Notes: generated by a model not told the origin, from the letters alone. A stretch of DNA of 62,105 nt from JAMCUI01 sp964520615 (GCA_964520615.1 CAZFNL010000120.1:1-62105); one strand, 5' to 3'. Counted from the first letter of the stretch, positions 1 to 8,388 are shown. Numbers and translations: made by a program.

Positions 1-690
1 AACTACAATATACAAAAGGAAAACCATCTTGGCATAAGCGTCTTTCCCTATGCCATCCTTGAGTCAACAGCGCTACAACCATTTCTTGATAGCATGATTC
101 CAGAAAAGGTCATTGGTGAATCGGATGAAGACAAAAGAGAAATAGTAGTTTATCAATTTGATAATCTACCTAAAGTGGCCTCCCTCCCCGGACCCAAATT
201 TGTCTTTGTCCATATCATCTCCCCCCACGGTCCGTATGTTTTTGACAAAAACTGCGGCGTGACATCCTATACCCAAAACTGGTACCGGCCGGAAGAGCAG
301 AATTATACAGCTCAAATCAACTGTATTAATAAAAAACTGGAAACGGCAATCGATTCTATCCTGAAGACTTCGTCCAAACCGCCTGTCATACTCCTTCAAG
401 CTGATGAGGGCGCCAAGTTCATCGCCGGCATGCTCAAACCTGAGGAAAGCTGGCAAAACGCTACCACTACCCAACTGAAGATGAAATTTCCCATTCTCTC
501 TGCTTACTATCTGCCTGGAGAACCAAAAGACAAGCTATACCAAACTATAACTCCTGTAAACTCATTTAGGATAATATTCAACTTATATTTTGACGCCAAA
601 ATGCCGCTTTTACCTGACAAAAATTATATTTATCTGGATAACAAACATCTCTACGATTTCCGCGACGTCACTAAAGAAATACATGGCTGA
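1..690 (+). CDS. Sulfatase-like membrane protein, C-terminal part (5' end outside window)
   Basis: The reading frame is open from base 1, so this is the 3' part of a longer gene; the internal ATG at 94 is probably not the start. About 229 residues are visible. The segment FVHIISPHGPYVFD (about residues 68-81 of the visible part) resembles the metal/substrate region of the alkaline-phosphatase/sulfatase fold found in membrane-anchored phosphoethanolamine or LTA-synthase-like proteins, and LLQADEG follows. The missing N-terminus would be expected to hold the membrane segments. Family assignment is by motif only and the substrate is unknown. No downstream partner on the same strand. Confidence 0.55.
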   Translation, partial: NYNIQKENHLGISVFPYAILESTALQPFLDSMIPEKVIGESDEDKREIVVYQFDNLPKVASLPGPKFVFVHIISPHGPYVFDKNCGVTSYTQNWYRPEEQNYTAQINCINKKLETAIDSILKTSSKPPVILLQADEGAKFIAGMLKPEESWQNATTTQLKMKFPILSAYYLPGEPKDKLYQTITPVNSFRIIFNLYFDAKMPLLPDKNYIYLDNKHLYDFRDVTKEIHG

Positions 691-723
691 CAGGTATATT
701 TTCCAAAGAAGTATTTAGAAGAT

Positions 724-1038
724 TTAATTATGGTACCTTGTTGCAAATCTTTGGATTTCGTCCAATACCGGCAGCATACCCATGCCACGTTTACTCAGGT
801 GATAAGTAACTGACAGCTTGTCATGAATCTCCGCTTTGCGACTTATGAAATCTGCCCTCTCAAGCCTTTTTAACCTGTTAGTCAGGGTTACCGGATTAAG
901 ATTATTTAGCGCCCTTTGCAGCTGGCAAAATCTCAGGTTCCCCTTTCTCAACTCCATGATTATTGACAATGTCCAGAAATCTCCTATAACTTTGAGTAAC
1001 TTATTGCATTGTTTCTGGTTTTTCTCCTCCATGACCAT
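724..1038 (-). CDS. HxlR-family winged-helix regulator
   Basis: A 104-residue protein with the HxlR pattern: an N-terminal Cys (residue 11) followed by KVIGDFWTLSIIMEL, then a winged helix (about residues 35-95, with NPVTLTNRLKRLE as the recognition region). HxlR proteins are small dimeric regulators that often sense electrophiles, oxidants or formaldehyde, frequently through that N-terminal Cys. It is divergent from a flavin-dependent reductase at 1153. A perfect inverted repeat (1078-1098) in the shared intergenic region is the likely operator. That it controls the reductase and itself is inferred from position. Confidence 0.85.
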   Translation of the reverse strand: MVMEEKNQKQCNKLLKVIGDFWTLSIIMELRKGNLRFCQLQRALNNLNPVTLTNRLKRLERADFISRKAEIHDKLSVTYHLSKRGMGMLPVLDEIQRFATRYHN

Positions 1039-1060
1039 AATTTTATCCTCTTTTCCTCTC

Positions 1061-1098
1061 TTGACTATTTATTATTTGTACTATAATATATATAGTAC
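1061..1098 (+). promoter_or_regulatory. Promoter with HxlR-type operator
   Basis: A perfect inverted repeat, GTACTATA-N5-TATAGTAC (1078-1098), lies between the divergent HxlR gene and the reductase. It overlaps a -10 TATAAT (1082-1087) that follows a -35-like TTGACT (1061-1066) at 15 bp. HxlR/YodB-type regulators are known to bind TAC...GTA palindromes. Binding here is inferred. Confidence 0.65.
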
Positions 1099-1152
1099 TA
1101 TATTTATTATAGTTATTATACAATAATATTTACTAAAATTAAAGGAGGCAAT

Positions 1153-1764
1153 ATGGCAAATTCAGATAAATTAAAAATACTGGTAATCCTAGGCAGTACC
1201 CGCAAAAAAAGATTCGGCGATAAAGCCGCAAAGTTTATTTACTCAGAGGCGGTAAAAAGGGATGATATGGATGTAGAACTTGTCGACCTGCGCGACTATC
1301 CCCTACCCTTTTTTGATGAACCTATATCCCCTTCAAGAATCACTGACGGAAAATATGCCAATCCGACTGTCCAAAAGTGGGCGGATAAAGTCAGTGTAGC
1401 AGACGGGTTTGTCATAGTCACCTCCGAGTATAACCATGGTTATCCAGCGGTGCTGAAAAATGCACTTGACTATGTATATTATCCGTGGAATAAAAAGGCT
1501 GTAGGCTTTGTAGCATACGGTAGCGTAGGAGGAGCAAGATCTGTAGAGCAACTGCGTGAAGTGGCAGTCGAACTACAGATGGCACCAATTAGAACCGGAA
1601 TACACATTCCATTTCAGGTAATGATGGAAATATTTAACAAAAAAGAGGGTGACAAAACAGATTATTTTTCGGCTTTCCGTCAGCAAGCAGGAGATTTTCT
1701 TTCACAACTTGCCTGGTGGACAAAGGCTCTTAAAGCGGCACGACAGACAGATATCATAAAATAA
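1153..1764 (+). CDS. NAD(P)H-dependent FMN reductase (flavodoxin-like fold)
   Basis: 203 residues with the NADPH-dependent FMN reductase/azoreductase fold. The N-terminal phosphate-binding loop is ILGSTRKKRFGDKAA (residues 12-26), and the flavin-contacting segment is TSEYNHGYPAVLKNALDY (about residues 94-111), followed by a Gly-rich YGSVGGARS. Enzymes of this family reduce FMN, quinones, azo dyes or chromate in the cytosol. The start is set by AAAGGAGG eight bases before ATG, one of the strongest ribosome sites in the window. It is divergent from, and probably repressed by, the HxlR regulator at 724, which fits a response to electrophile or quinone stress. Confidence 0.85.
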   Translation: MANSDKLKILVILGSTRKKRFGDKAAKFIYSEAVKRDDMDVELVDLRDYPLPFFDEPISPSRITDGKYANPTVQKWADKVSVADGFVIVTSEYNHGYPAVLKNALDYVYYPWNKKAVGFVAYGSVGGARSVEQLREVAVELQMAPIRTGIHIPFQVMMEIFNKKEGDKTDYFSAFRQQAGDFLSQLAWWTKALKAARQTDIIK

Positions 1765-1953
1765 AAGCGAGATGTCCCATCTGTCCATTCCAAAATCGTA
1801 ACGGTTCCATAACTTCAACATATTCTTAAGCTAATACCCCTAAAAATTGTTATAATCAATCCGGGTGAAATTTAGATGGAAGACTTTGGCATACTCTACA
1901 ATTGATGATTTCATAAGAAACATCCAATAATTTTTTTAGCCTCCGATTACTGC

Positions 1954-1959
1954 TATAAT
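1954..1959 (+). promoter_or_regulatory. -10 box for a leaderless transcript
   Basis: TATAAT ends six bases before the ATG at 1966. With initiation about seven bases after the -10, the mRNA would begin at the start codon, which explains the absence of a Shine-Dalgarno sequence. This also selects ATG 1966 over the in-frame TTG at 1960. Confidence 0.6.
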
Positions 1960-1965
1960 TTGTTT

Positions 1966-3144
1966 ATGAAATTCATTTTCCTTACTCTCCCGGCATATGG
2001 ACATCTCAATCCTACGCTTGGAGTAGCAAAAGAACTGGTAAGACGAAAGCACAAAGTTATTGTCTACAATACTGAAGATTTCAGGGGAAAGATAGAAAAA
2101 ACTGGAGCAGAGTTTCGCCCTCCTCCTATAAAAATCAAAATACCAGATTTGCGCGTTATGCAAAATGCGGAAATTATAGCCAAACTGAACCTTCAAGTAA
2201 CAAGACAAATACTCCCATATCTTGAAAGGATGATAGAAATTGAGAAACCTGACTGTGTACTTCACGACGCAATGAATCTGTGGGGTAAACTATCAGGTAT
2301 ACGATCCAAAACACCGTCTGTTTCACTTGTAACCAGCATGGTCCTCCACCCGGCAGTTCTTCTAAAATACACCAAATTTCTCCTACCGGATTATTTCAGG
2401 CTGATAAAACATACGAAAGATACTTTCCAGATATTTAAGGATTACCGCAATTTATATAAAAAGGTCGGCAGGCGGGTACCTTTTATTACCGACATGTTTA
2501 TAAATAGTGAAAAGCTGAACCTTGTTTTTACATCAAAATATTTCCAGCCATGCTCAGATAGACTTAGTCGGCAATTTAAGTTTGTAGGACCCATCATCTA
2601 CGAAAGACCAGAAGACCCACTCCCTGTAAATACAGCCGGCAAACCTATTATCTATATAGCTCTTGGCACAATCTACAACGACAATACTCAATTGTATCGG
2701 ACATTCATAAAAATACTCTCTGATACTCCATACCGTATCTACCTTTCTTATGGCAACCATATAAAACCTCAGGATTTGGGAGAAATACCGGAAAACATCA
2801 CCATCGGCAGTTACCTGCCGCAACTATCGATTCTGAAAAAAGCTTCCCTTTTCATCAGCCACGGTGGAATGAACAGTGTCAACGAAAGTCTTTATTTTGG
2901 CGTACCTATGCTTTTTTTTCCATTTATTCAAGAACAGAAAGCCAATGCTTCAAGGGTCGAAGAACTCGGCGCCGGAATAAGTTGGAATAAAAAACCAGTT
3001 GAAAAGGAAAACTTCTTGGGAACCATAAATGAACTTATGGCAGATCAAAAATACAAACAAAACGCAAAAAAAATAAGCAAAACACTAAAGGATGCAGGAG
3101 GATATAATAGAGCAGCAGATTTGATAATAACTTATGCAAGCTAA
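1966..3144 (+). CDS. GT1-family (UGT/MGT-like) glycosyltransferase
   Basis: 392 residues from ATG 1966. The N-terminus (KFIFLTLPAYGHLNPTLGVA) is the acceptor-domain signature of macrolide/zeaxanthin-type glycosyltransferases. The C-terminal donor site is FISHGGMNSVNESLYFGVPM (about residues 297-316), with QEQKANASRVEELGAG after it, as in the UGT signature. The likely reaction is transfer of a sugar from a nucleotide donor to a lipid or small molecule; the acceptor is unknown. No signal peptide. It stands alone and overlaps by four bases the converging gene at 3141. Translation is probably leaderless. Confidence 0.85.
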   Translation: MKFIFLTLPAYGHLNPTLGVAKELVRRKHKVIVYNTEDFRGKIEKTGAEFRPPPIKIKIPDLRVMQNAEIIAKLNLQVTRQILPYLERMIEIEKPDCVLHDAMNLWGKLSGIRSKTPSVSLVTSMVLHPAVLLKYTKFLLPDYFRLIKHTKDTFQIFKDYRNLYKKVGRRVPFITDMFINSEKLNLVFTSKYFQPCSDRLSRQFKFVGPIIYERPEDPLPVNTAGKPIIYIALGTIYNDNTQLYRTFIKILSDTPYRIYLSYGNHIKPQDLGEIPENITIGSYLPQLSILKKASLFISHGGMNSVNESLYFGVPMLFFPFIQEQKANASRVEELGAGISWNKKPVEKENFLGTINELMADQKYKQNAKKISKTLKDAGGYNRAADLIITYAS

Positions 3145-4352
3145 TAAATTGGTAATACTCCACTTTTGAGACTGAAAGGATTTAGAGTCCAAACAAGCTT
3201 GCATTGCAGTATAAACCCCACGTCATCCTCAACTATAGCTTTGTGTTTCCTTAGTAAAGTCTTATATTCCTGCCACCATAAAGATCTGGGTTTAACCTCA
3301 GAAAGTTTAACCAACACTGCTTTAGCAAAATCCTGGTTGACTTTATGCAGGAGAAAATGCCTGATGGACTTTTTTCCATCCGTCACCAAAAGACCATAGC
3401 CTTTTTGCCGGCAATACTTTTGCATCAATTTCCATTTGAAAACATTTTCCGAAAGCGCCATCTTAAAAACCGGACGCACATCAACCACGATCCGTTTTCC
3501 GCTGGAAAGCTCAAATAGGCAATCAGGATATATATATCTATCCTTGTCTTGTAACCGATATGACAGTTTCAAAGGTTGCTCTTTATACCAAACTACATCA
3601 TCATGTTTCTCCATATAAATAAACATCTCTTTTTCACGCCCTGATTCAAATTGTACTTCTCTTTTAAGCTTGTGGCTGTAAAAAGAGCCTGAATTTTTCT
3701 GGTAATCGAAAGGTACATTTCTTATCCTTCTTTTACTTTCCAGGCTGACTTCCTTAATGTCTGGTAAAGATAAGTCATTCATTTCCTCCAACTGTCCAAA
3801 CCACTCAACTTCAGACAATAATTTCCTAAAAACCAAAGACTGCTTATTATTTAGGTAGGAAGGTAAAGTCTTTACGGATTTATTCATCAGTCTCCTGACT
3901 TTTTTTATAAGTATTTTATGTCGGGAGAACGAAGGATACGCCAGAAGAAGAATCAGATTTTCTATACCATATCTTGCCGGCAAATAGGAAAAATATCTTT
4001 TTATGTATCTTGATATACGTCCGGCCAGCTTTTTATCCGTTTTACCTGTATCCCTAAATCTGTTTTTAAGATATGAAGAAATTCTCTGTGATGCGTTGTC
4101 TGCATCTACGTTTTTCATATCCGCTGTCATTTTTGATCTTATGAGGACTATGGCAGATCTGGAATCTTTTTTTATTTTTTGTAAAGGGAAACCTGTTTGC
4201 CTGGATATTTGAAAAAAAGTTAACGGTTTTTCACCACCAAAACCATACCTTTTCTCTAAAGCTTTCCTGTCTCGTAAAGACATACATGCTTCTTTTGCCA
4301 AATCTGCAAATAACTCCCCGAATTTCTTATCCCTAAGTGTATTACCTAACAT
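3141..4352 (-). CDS. Sigma-region-4-like HTH fused to a TnsA-like nuclease domain
   Basis: 403 residues in an unusual arrangement. Residues about 25-75 align with sigma-70 region 4: RDRKALEKRYGFGGEKPLT, then an HTH (FFQISRQTGFPLQKI) and a following helix. Residues 85-200 are basic and helical, with no family I recognise. Residues about 232-345 look like the TnsA N-terminal PD-(D/E)XK nuclease fold: E236 and E240 in FESGREKEMF, EQPLKLSY at 259-266, PD at 276-277, and VVDVRP at 289-294. The last motif has D-V-R where TnsA has Q-V-K and many relatives have E-V-K, so activity is uncertain. No TnsB/TnsC is nearby. It could be a DNA-targeting regulator, a solitary nuclease or a domesticated transposon gene. 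Confidence 0.6.
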   Translation of the reverse strand: MLGNTLRDKKFGELFADLAKEACMSLRDRKALEKRYGFGGEKPLTFFQISRQTGFPLQKIKKDSRSAIVLIRSKMTADMKNVDADNASQRISSYLKNRFRDTGKTDKKLAGRISRYIKRYFSYLPARYGIENLILLLAYPSFSRHKILIKKVRRLMNKSVKTLPSYLNNKQSLVFRKLLSEVEWFGQLEEMNDLSLPDIKEVSLESKRRIRNVPFDYQKNSGSFYSHKLKREVQFESGREKEMFIYMEKHDDVVWYKEQPLKLSYRLQDKDRYIYPDCLFELSSGKRIVVDVRPVFKMALSENVFKWKLMQKYCRQKGYGLLVTDGKKSIRHFLLHKVNQDFAKAVLVKLSEVKPRSLWWQEYKTLLRKHKAIVEDDVGFILQCKLVWTLNPFSLKSGVLPIY

Positions 4353-4462
4353 AACAATCTAATTGTTCCATAGCTTTTTGTCCTGGTCAATCTTTTAAAT
4401 AGTTATATTGACATCTAAAATTATTCACCATATGCTTAATTTATATATTTGTTTCCGACTTT

Positions 4463-5566
4463 ATGAGCCAATCATTAAATTATCAGAGTAAACATTTCCA
4501 ATTCGGCTCTTTTGAATCGCACCCTACTTGTCTATTTCTACGTTCTATGTTGGACAGTATTAAAGAACCGTTTATTATAGGCATTGCTGGGGACAGCGGA
4601 AGCGGCAAGACTGTTTTTAGCGATGGAATCAGGAGGCTACTAGGTGAAAGCGTAGTCAAAACGATTGAAATGGACGGTTATCACAAGGAAAATAGGGCCG
4701 AACGCTTAAAAACTGGCCATTTGCCCTTAGATCCATCTATAAACAAACTTGATCTATTACATCAGCACCTGACAGACTTGAAAAAGGGAAAAGCAGTAGA
4801 GATTCCTGTGTATAATCATGCCACAGGTGATTTTGATAATCCAAGACCGTTTGCTCCTGCTCCAATTATTATAATTGAAGGGCTTCATGCTCTTTATCCT
4901 GAATTTCTACCTCTTCTGGATCTGAGTATCTATGTTGATCCGTCTAGGGAAGTAAAATGGAAATGGAAATACAGACGGGATATGGAAAAAAGAGGCCATG
5001 CTGCAGAAAAACTGATAGAAGAAATGCTCAAACGTGAAGCAGCTTATAAAAGATGGGTAGATTTCCAAAAGACAAGCGCCAATATCGTCATTAAAGTAAA
5101 TCTTACCCAAATGGCAAACTATGCCCGATATGAAATGGTCTATGCCATGCCGGAGATGTCCTACAAAGTAGAATTAATTATCCAACCCTCACAAAAACCA
5201 TTACCCAGCCTTATGCTTCCTCTTAATATGGGAGCAATACTTGATAACAACCAACCTCCTTTTCTTCTAGCAGCTGTTCCCAGTCTATATTGGGGAAGAA
5301 AAGTTATGGATGTTATCATTGATGGCTTACTTCCTGAACAGACAATAGCCAGTCTGGAAAATTTTATTGTCAGCTGCACAGGAATCCCGATAAGTGAGGC
5401 AATGAAGAGTGAAGCAAAGGATCTGAAATACGACAGCAGCAATGTCTCAGCTACCAGATTTGCCCAGCTTCTGATTGCCTGGCGGTTTTTGGAACAGGTC
5501 AACTGGAAATATAATGAACTTAGGGAGGGATATACCCAACGTAGTTCAGTTTGCAACGCAAAATGA
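4463..5566 (+). CDS. prk: Phosphoribulokinase (PRK)
   Basis: 367 residues. PRK phosphorylates ribulose-5-phosphate to ribulose-1,5-bisphosphate, the RuBisCO substrate. The P-loop is GDSGSGKT (43-50). The catalytic-base region is EMDGYHKENRAERLKTG, then LDPSINKLDLL, PVYNHATGDFD and IIEGLHALYPE. The block KWKYRRDMEKRGH matches the Lys/Arg/Asp/Arg catalytic set of PRK (plant enzymes read WKIQRDMAERGH). These together favour PRK over uridine kinase. The C-terminal 150 residues resemble those of archaeal and long PRKs. The start is ambiguous: ATG 4463 gives a 28-residue extension, while ATG 4547 would start just before the P-loop; neither has a Shine-Dalgarno sequence. It converges on a RuBisCO gene, with fragments of its own 3' end between. 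Confidence 0.88.
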   Translation: MSQSLNYQSKHFQFGSFESHPTCLFLRSMLDSIKEPFIIGIAGDSGSGKTVFSDGIRRLLGESVVKTIEMDGYHKENRAERLKTGHLPLDPSINKLDLLHQHLTDLKKGKAVEIPVYNHATGDFDNPRPFAPAPIIIIEGLHALYPEFLPLLDLSIYVDPSREVKWKWKYRRDMEKRGHAAEKLIEEMLKREAAYKRWVDFQKTSANIVIKVNLTQMANYARYEMVYAMPEMSYKVELIIQPSQKPLPSLMLPLNMGAILDNNQPPFLLAAVPSLYWGRKVMDVIIDGLLPEQTIASLENFIVSCTGIPISEAMKSEAKDLKYDSSNVSATRFAQLLIAWRFLEQVNWKYNELREGYTQRSSVCNAK

Positions 5567-5694
5567 ACTTACGGAGGGTTATACCGATACATTTAATTGC
5601 GAATTCAAGTAAAAGAGGTATAGCCTACCCCTTCCTTATCTGCTGGAGGTTTCTGGACCAGGTCAACTGGAAATATAATAATTTAAGTCTATAA
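5562..5694 (+). pseudogene. Two decayed copies of the PRK 3' end
   Basis: The whole gap between the PRK and RuBisCO genes is made of PRK-tail fragments. Copy 1 (5562-5612) encodes NELTEGYTDTFNCEFK then TAA, matching the PRK tail NELREGYT. Copy 2 (about 5614-5694) encodes IAYPFLICWRFLDQVNWKYN then NLSL and TAA, matching PRK residues about 334-351 (LLIAWRFLEQVNWKYN), with a 21-base identical run (5659-5679 against 5495-5515). The two copies are in frames different from the PRK stop and have no start. The differences include synonymous and conservative changes, so they derive from diverged homologous alleles rather than a recent copying slip. Confidence 0.7.
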
Positions 5695-5695
5695 A

Positions 5696-7084
5696 TCAGT
5701 AAACTATTTTAGGCTCCGTTCCCCATAGCTTTACTGCCTCAGATAGCGCGCTGTCTGGATGGGCTGCAACAAATTCCTTAACCGATTGGCCGTCAGTGAT
5801 GGCTTTTCTTGCCTCAAGAGCTGCTTCGACTCCTCTTTCCGCGCCTTTGGGATGACCTAATACTCCGCCTCCCATCTGTATATAACAGTCTTTACCCATC
5901 TTGCCCATCACCATATCCATTACTCCCGGATGTAATCCTCCGGAAGCGACAGGCCAAACCGTCTTTTTACCAAACCAGTTCTGTCCCAACGTATGGAATT
6001 TTGTATTTGGCTCTGTCATATCTTTTGTCAGAATACGCATAATCTCCTCACTCTCTCCATAATCTTCCATCTTGGCCTTGGGAGAACCACTGTGAAGGCT
6101 ATCAACTCCCAAAAGTCTGTATATTTTGGCGAGCACAATCATGGAAATACTAAAACCTTGCAGGCTACCCACACCAGTTATTCCGCTACCGCTTTCCCTG
6201 GTCATAAATGCATGCATTGCCCGATGTGCATGAATAATAAGCTCGGGATTCTTAAGCCTCATGGTATGGACTGCCGCCATACCGGTCGTCACCACATCTA
6301 TCATCATGCACCTGCCGCCATTTTCCTTTATTAGGTTTGCCCGATAAATCATCGTATCAAGATTGGAATGCGTCAGATTACATAGATAAATTTTTTTCTT
6401 GCCGCCTTTTTCCTCAAGCTCCCTTTGTACAGCAAGAACAAGTTTTGCCCTATCGTCAAACTTGTTGAATGGCAGACTGGTTAGATTCTCATCATCTTTA
6501 ATGAAATCATAAGTCCCATCACCTGCAGTCCAAAGTCTTCTGGCTAAATCTGCCTGTTCCTGAGCCGTCCTTCCCACTTTGGGTTTTGGCACAGTTCCCA
6601 ATATCGGCATCCTTCTTTGATCTTCATCCTGGGCAAGCATATCCCTGACTCCTTCAATACCATATCTGGGTCCGGGAAATGCATCTACCATTTTCTTTGG
6701 AAATCTCATATCAAAAATTCGAAGCCCCTTCACCATCTTCATCCCGCCAATATTTCCGGCGGGCCCCGCCAAATAACCTGACATATTGTCATATTCAAAC
6801 AAGTCCACTTTATAGGCCACCTTAAACATATGGTTGATTTCATCTAGATCGTATACTATAGCTTTGTAATCATCCGCCACCTTTATACCTGAGTCTGGAC
6901 GATCCTCTACCTTTGTCCAGGTACCTGTGGATGATTCAGCTGCCACAGAGGCTGCAGCATCCCTGAAGTTTGAGGGGTCAATATTATCCGCAAGCTCCAT
7001 CTTGAATTGAACCAACACATAATTCTCATCCGGATTCTCAGGTTGCCAGCCTTCCCGCGCAATATAATTTAATTGGACAGCCAT
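5696..7084 (-). CDS. Ribulose-1,5-bisphosphate carboxylase, form III (archaeal type)
   Basis: 462 residues. It carboxylates RuBP to two 3-phosphoglycerates. The active-site set is complete: GTVPKPK with K167; the carbamylated lysine K196 with D198 and E199 in DFIKDDEN; HAHRAMHA with H287/R288; loop 6 HSGSPKAKMED with H331 and K338; S381-G-G; and the phosphate-binding MGGGVLGHPKG. GTVPKPKVG, KDDENLTS and GGLHPG are typical of form III archaeal enzymes rather than form I or II. It is somewhat longer than most form III proteins. The start is fixed by AGGAGGT before ATG. In many CPR and archaea, form III works in AMP salvage; here the adjacent PRK offers a direct RuBP source instead. Confidence 0.93.
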   Translation of the reverse strand: MAVQLNYIAREGWQPENPDENYVLVQFKMELADNIDPSNFRDAAASVAAESSTGTWTKVEDRPDSGIKVADDYKAIVYDLDEINHMFKVAYKVDLFEYDNMSGYLAGPAGNIGGMKMVKGLRIFDMRFPKKMVDAFPGPRYGIEGVRDMLAQDEDQRRMPILGTVPKPKVGRTAQEQADLARRLWTAGDGTYDFIKDDENLTSLPFNKFDDRAKLVLAVQRELEEKGGKKKIYLCNLTHSNLDTMIYRANLIKENGGRCMMIDVVTTGMAAVHTMRLKNPELIIHAHRAMHAFMTRESGSGITGVGSLQGFSISMIVLAKIYRLLGVDSLHSGSPKAKMEDYGESEEIMRILTKDMTEPNTKFHTLGQNWFGKKTVWPVASGGLHPGVMDMVMGKMGKDCYIQMGGGVLGHPKGAERGVEAALEARKAITDGQSVKEFVAAHPDSALSEAVKLWGTEPKIVY

Positions 7085-7124
7085 AAAATTTACCTCCTAT
7101 TAAAAAAATAACTGATACTTATCC

Positions 7125-7154
7125 AGTATATCTTTTTGGAAAGTAAAAATGCAA
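7125..7154 (-). promoter_or_regulatory. RuBisCO promoter
   Basis: On the minus strand, TTGCAT (7154-7149) and TATACT (7130-7125) are separated by 18 bp. They lie about 40 bases upstream of the RuBisCO start, whose leader contains AGGAGGT. This implies a leadered mRNA for RuBisCO, unlike many neighbours. Confidence 0.55.
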
Positions 7155-7209
7155 CTAAGGAAAAGAGTACATAAGTATCGTTAAACAATGGATGATGTGA
7201 AATCAACCG

Positions 7210-8388
7210 TTATTCTGTACAATTTGTACCCAAACCGCCTACGCAGTTTTCTGTGGGAGGTTTACCTCTCTCAGGGCATTTGAGGGAATAAATGCACGCG
7301 TCATTTGTGACTGAATCTATTTGTTTAGTGATATTGACTTGGCTATCATTTCCGTAAGTGATAAGAATCCTGTCTAAATCGTCTGGTACGTATTTATCAA
7401 ACTGATTATTTTCTTTTCCATTCACGTACATTTTCAAAGTTTTGCCGCTTATATTACAATATTTTTTACCATTATCCATGGCAAAACAATCATTACTTAA
7501 CTGCATTTTCAAAGATTTGAAAAACTCTCCAAGAGTCACATCCTTTTTGTGAAAATGGATTATGTTCCCATTGCCGTCATGAAGGTGCACATACGGATCA
7601 AGTTCCTTGCCTTCAACCGATTGGTATTTTGCTAAAGAAAAATCTACAGGTATATCATTCAGATAGACCTTAAAATCAACATGAATGTGGTAAGCTTCCG
7701 CTGCCGGCGGCTGGGTAATAGGGATATCTTTTATTGCAGTTTTAACCAAATTACTGAATTCATCAAAACCAGAAGGATTATTCAGTTTGACTCCGTTAAG
7801 GTAAAAAGTCGGAGTAGCATCCACCCCCAAAGAATTGGCATCATCCACGTCTTCTTGTATAAGATCCTGTACTTTCTTTGAGTCTATATCGGCTTTGAAT
7901 TTATTAGCATCTATGTGAAGCGTCTGAGCATATTTGTCAAAAGTGTCTCTAGGATTACCTAAATCAGACCATTCAGATTGGTTCTCATAAAGGAGATTAT
8001 ACATATCAAAAAACTTCCCCTGCAGACCTGCCGCCACTGCAGCCTGTGCCGCTATCTGGGCATTTTGGTGAATTGAAGTAAGAGGGAAATTACGGAAGAC
8101 AAAATTTAGTTTTCCCTTGAATTGGTCTAGTACTTGCTGGACAATCGAATGATACGCTCCGCAAGCCGGACACTGGAAATCCCCAAATTCCACCAGCGTC
8201 GCCTGGGCTGATGGAGAAGATATCTTCTCACTGTCGGCTCTGACCAAAAGATCAGAATTCACCTTGGGACCGGAAAGGTTATTATTGTTTGAAGATTTGT
8301 TTCCTGAAGAAGATAACATCACCGCGGCCACAATAACCAAAACCGTGACAATAATTGTGCCTATAATAAATTTTTTTTCGCCTGACAT
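7210..8388 (-). CDS. Membrane-anchored DsbA-like thiol-disulfide protein with C-terminal extension
   Basis: 392 residues. A single N-terminal membrane segment (about 7-26) is followed by a low-complexity Ser/Asn linker and a DsbA/thioredoxin domain (about 50-230). The active site is FGDFQCPACGAYH (CPAC), and the cis-proline is in ATPTFYLNG. The C-terminal 155 residues begin with HIHVDFKVYLNDIPVDFS and contain several His (HLHDGNGNIIHFHKK) and Cys; I do not recognise this domain. The protein should face outward and oxidise or isomerise thiols of exported proteins. No VKOR or DsbB is adjacent, though a membrane protein with a CPVC motif is encoded at 8905. Confidence 0.8.
   Translation of the reverse strand: MSGEKKFIIGTIIVTVLVIVAAVMLSSSGNKSSNNNNLSGPKVNSDLLVRADSEKISSPSAQATLVEFGDFQCPACGAYHSIVQQVLDQFKGKLNFVFRNFPLTSIHQNAQIAAQAAVAAGLQGKFFDMYNLLYENQSEWSDLGNPRDTFDKYAQTLHIDANKFKADIDSKKVQDLIQEDVDDANSLGVDATPTFYLNGVKLNNPSGFDEFSNLVKTAIKDIPITQPPAAEAYHIHVDFKVYLNDIPVDFSLAKYQSVEGKELDPYVHLHDGNGNIIHFHKKDVTLGEFFKSLKMQLSNDCFAMDNGKKYCNISGKTLKMYVNGKENNQFDKYVPDDLDRILITYGNDSQVNITKQIDSVTNDACIYSLKCPERGKPPTENCVGGLGTNCTE

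Noticed and set aside
5161..5556. A 131-codon minus-strand frame opposite the 3' part of PRK.
   Set aside because: It lies wholly antisense to conserved PRK coding sequence and has low-complexity composition typical of a shadow frame.
5696..7084. Form II/III assignment for the RuBisCO, common in CPR.
   Set aside because: The motifs GTVPKPKVG, KDDENLTS, GGLHPG and GGGVLGHPKGA follow archaeal form III rather than the Methanococcoides-type II/III sequence (GTIVKPKMG, KNDEPQ). A tree is needed for the subform.
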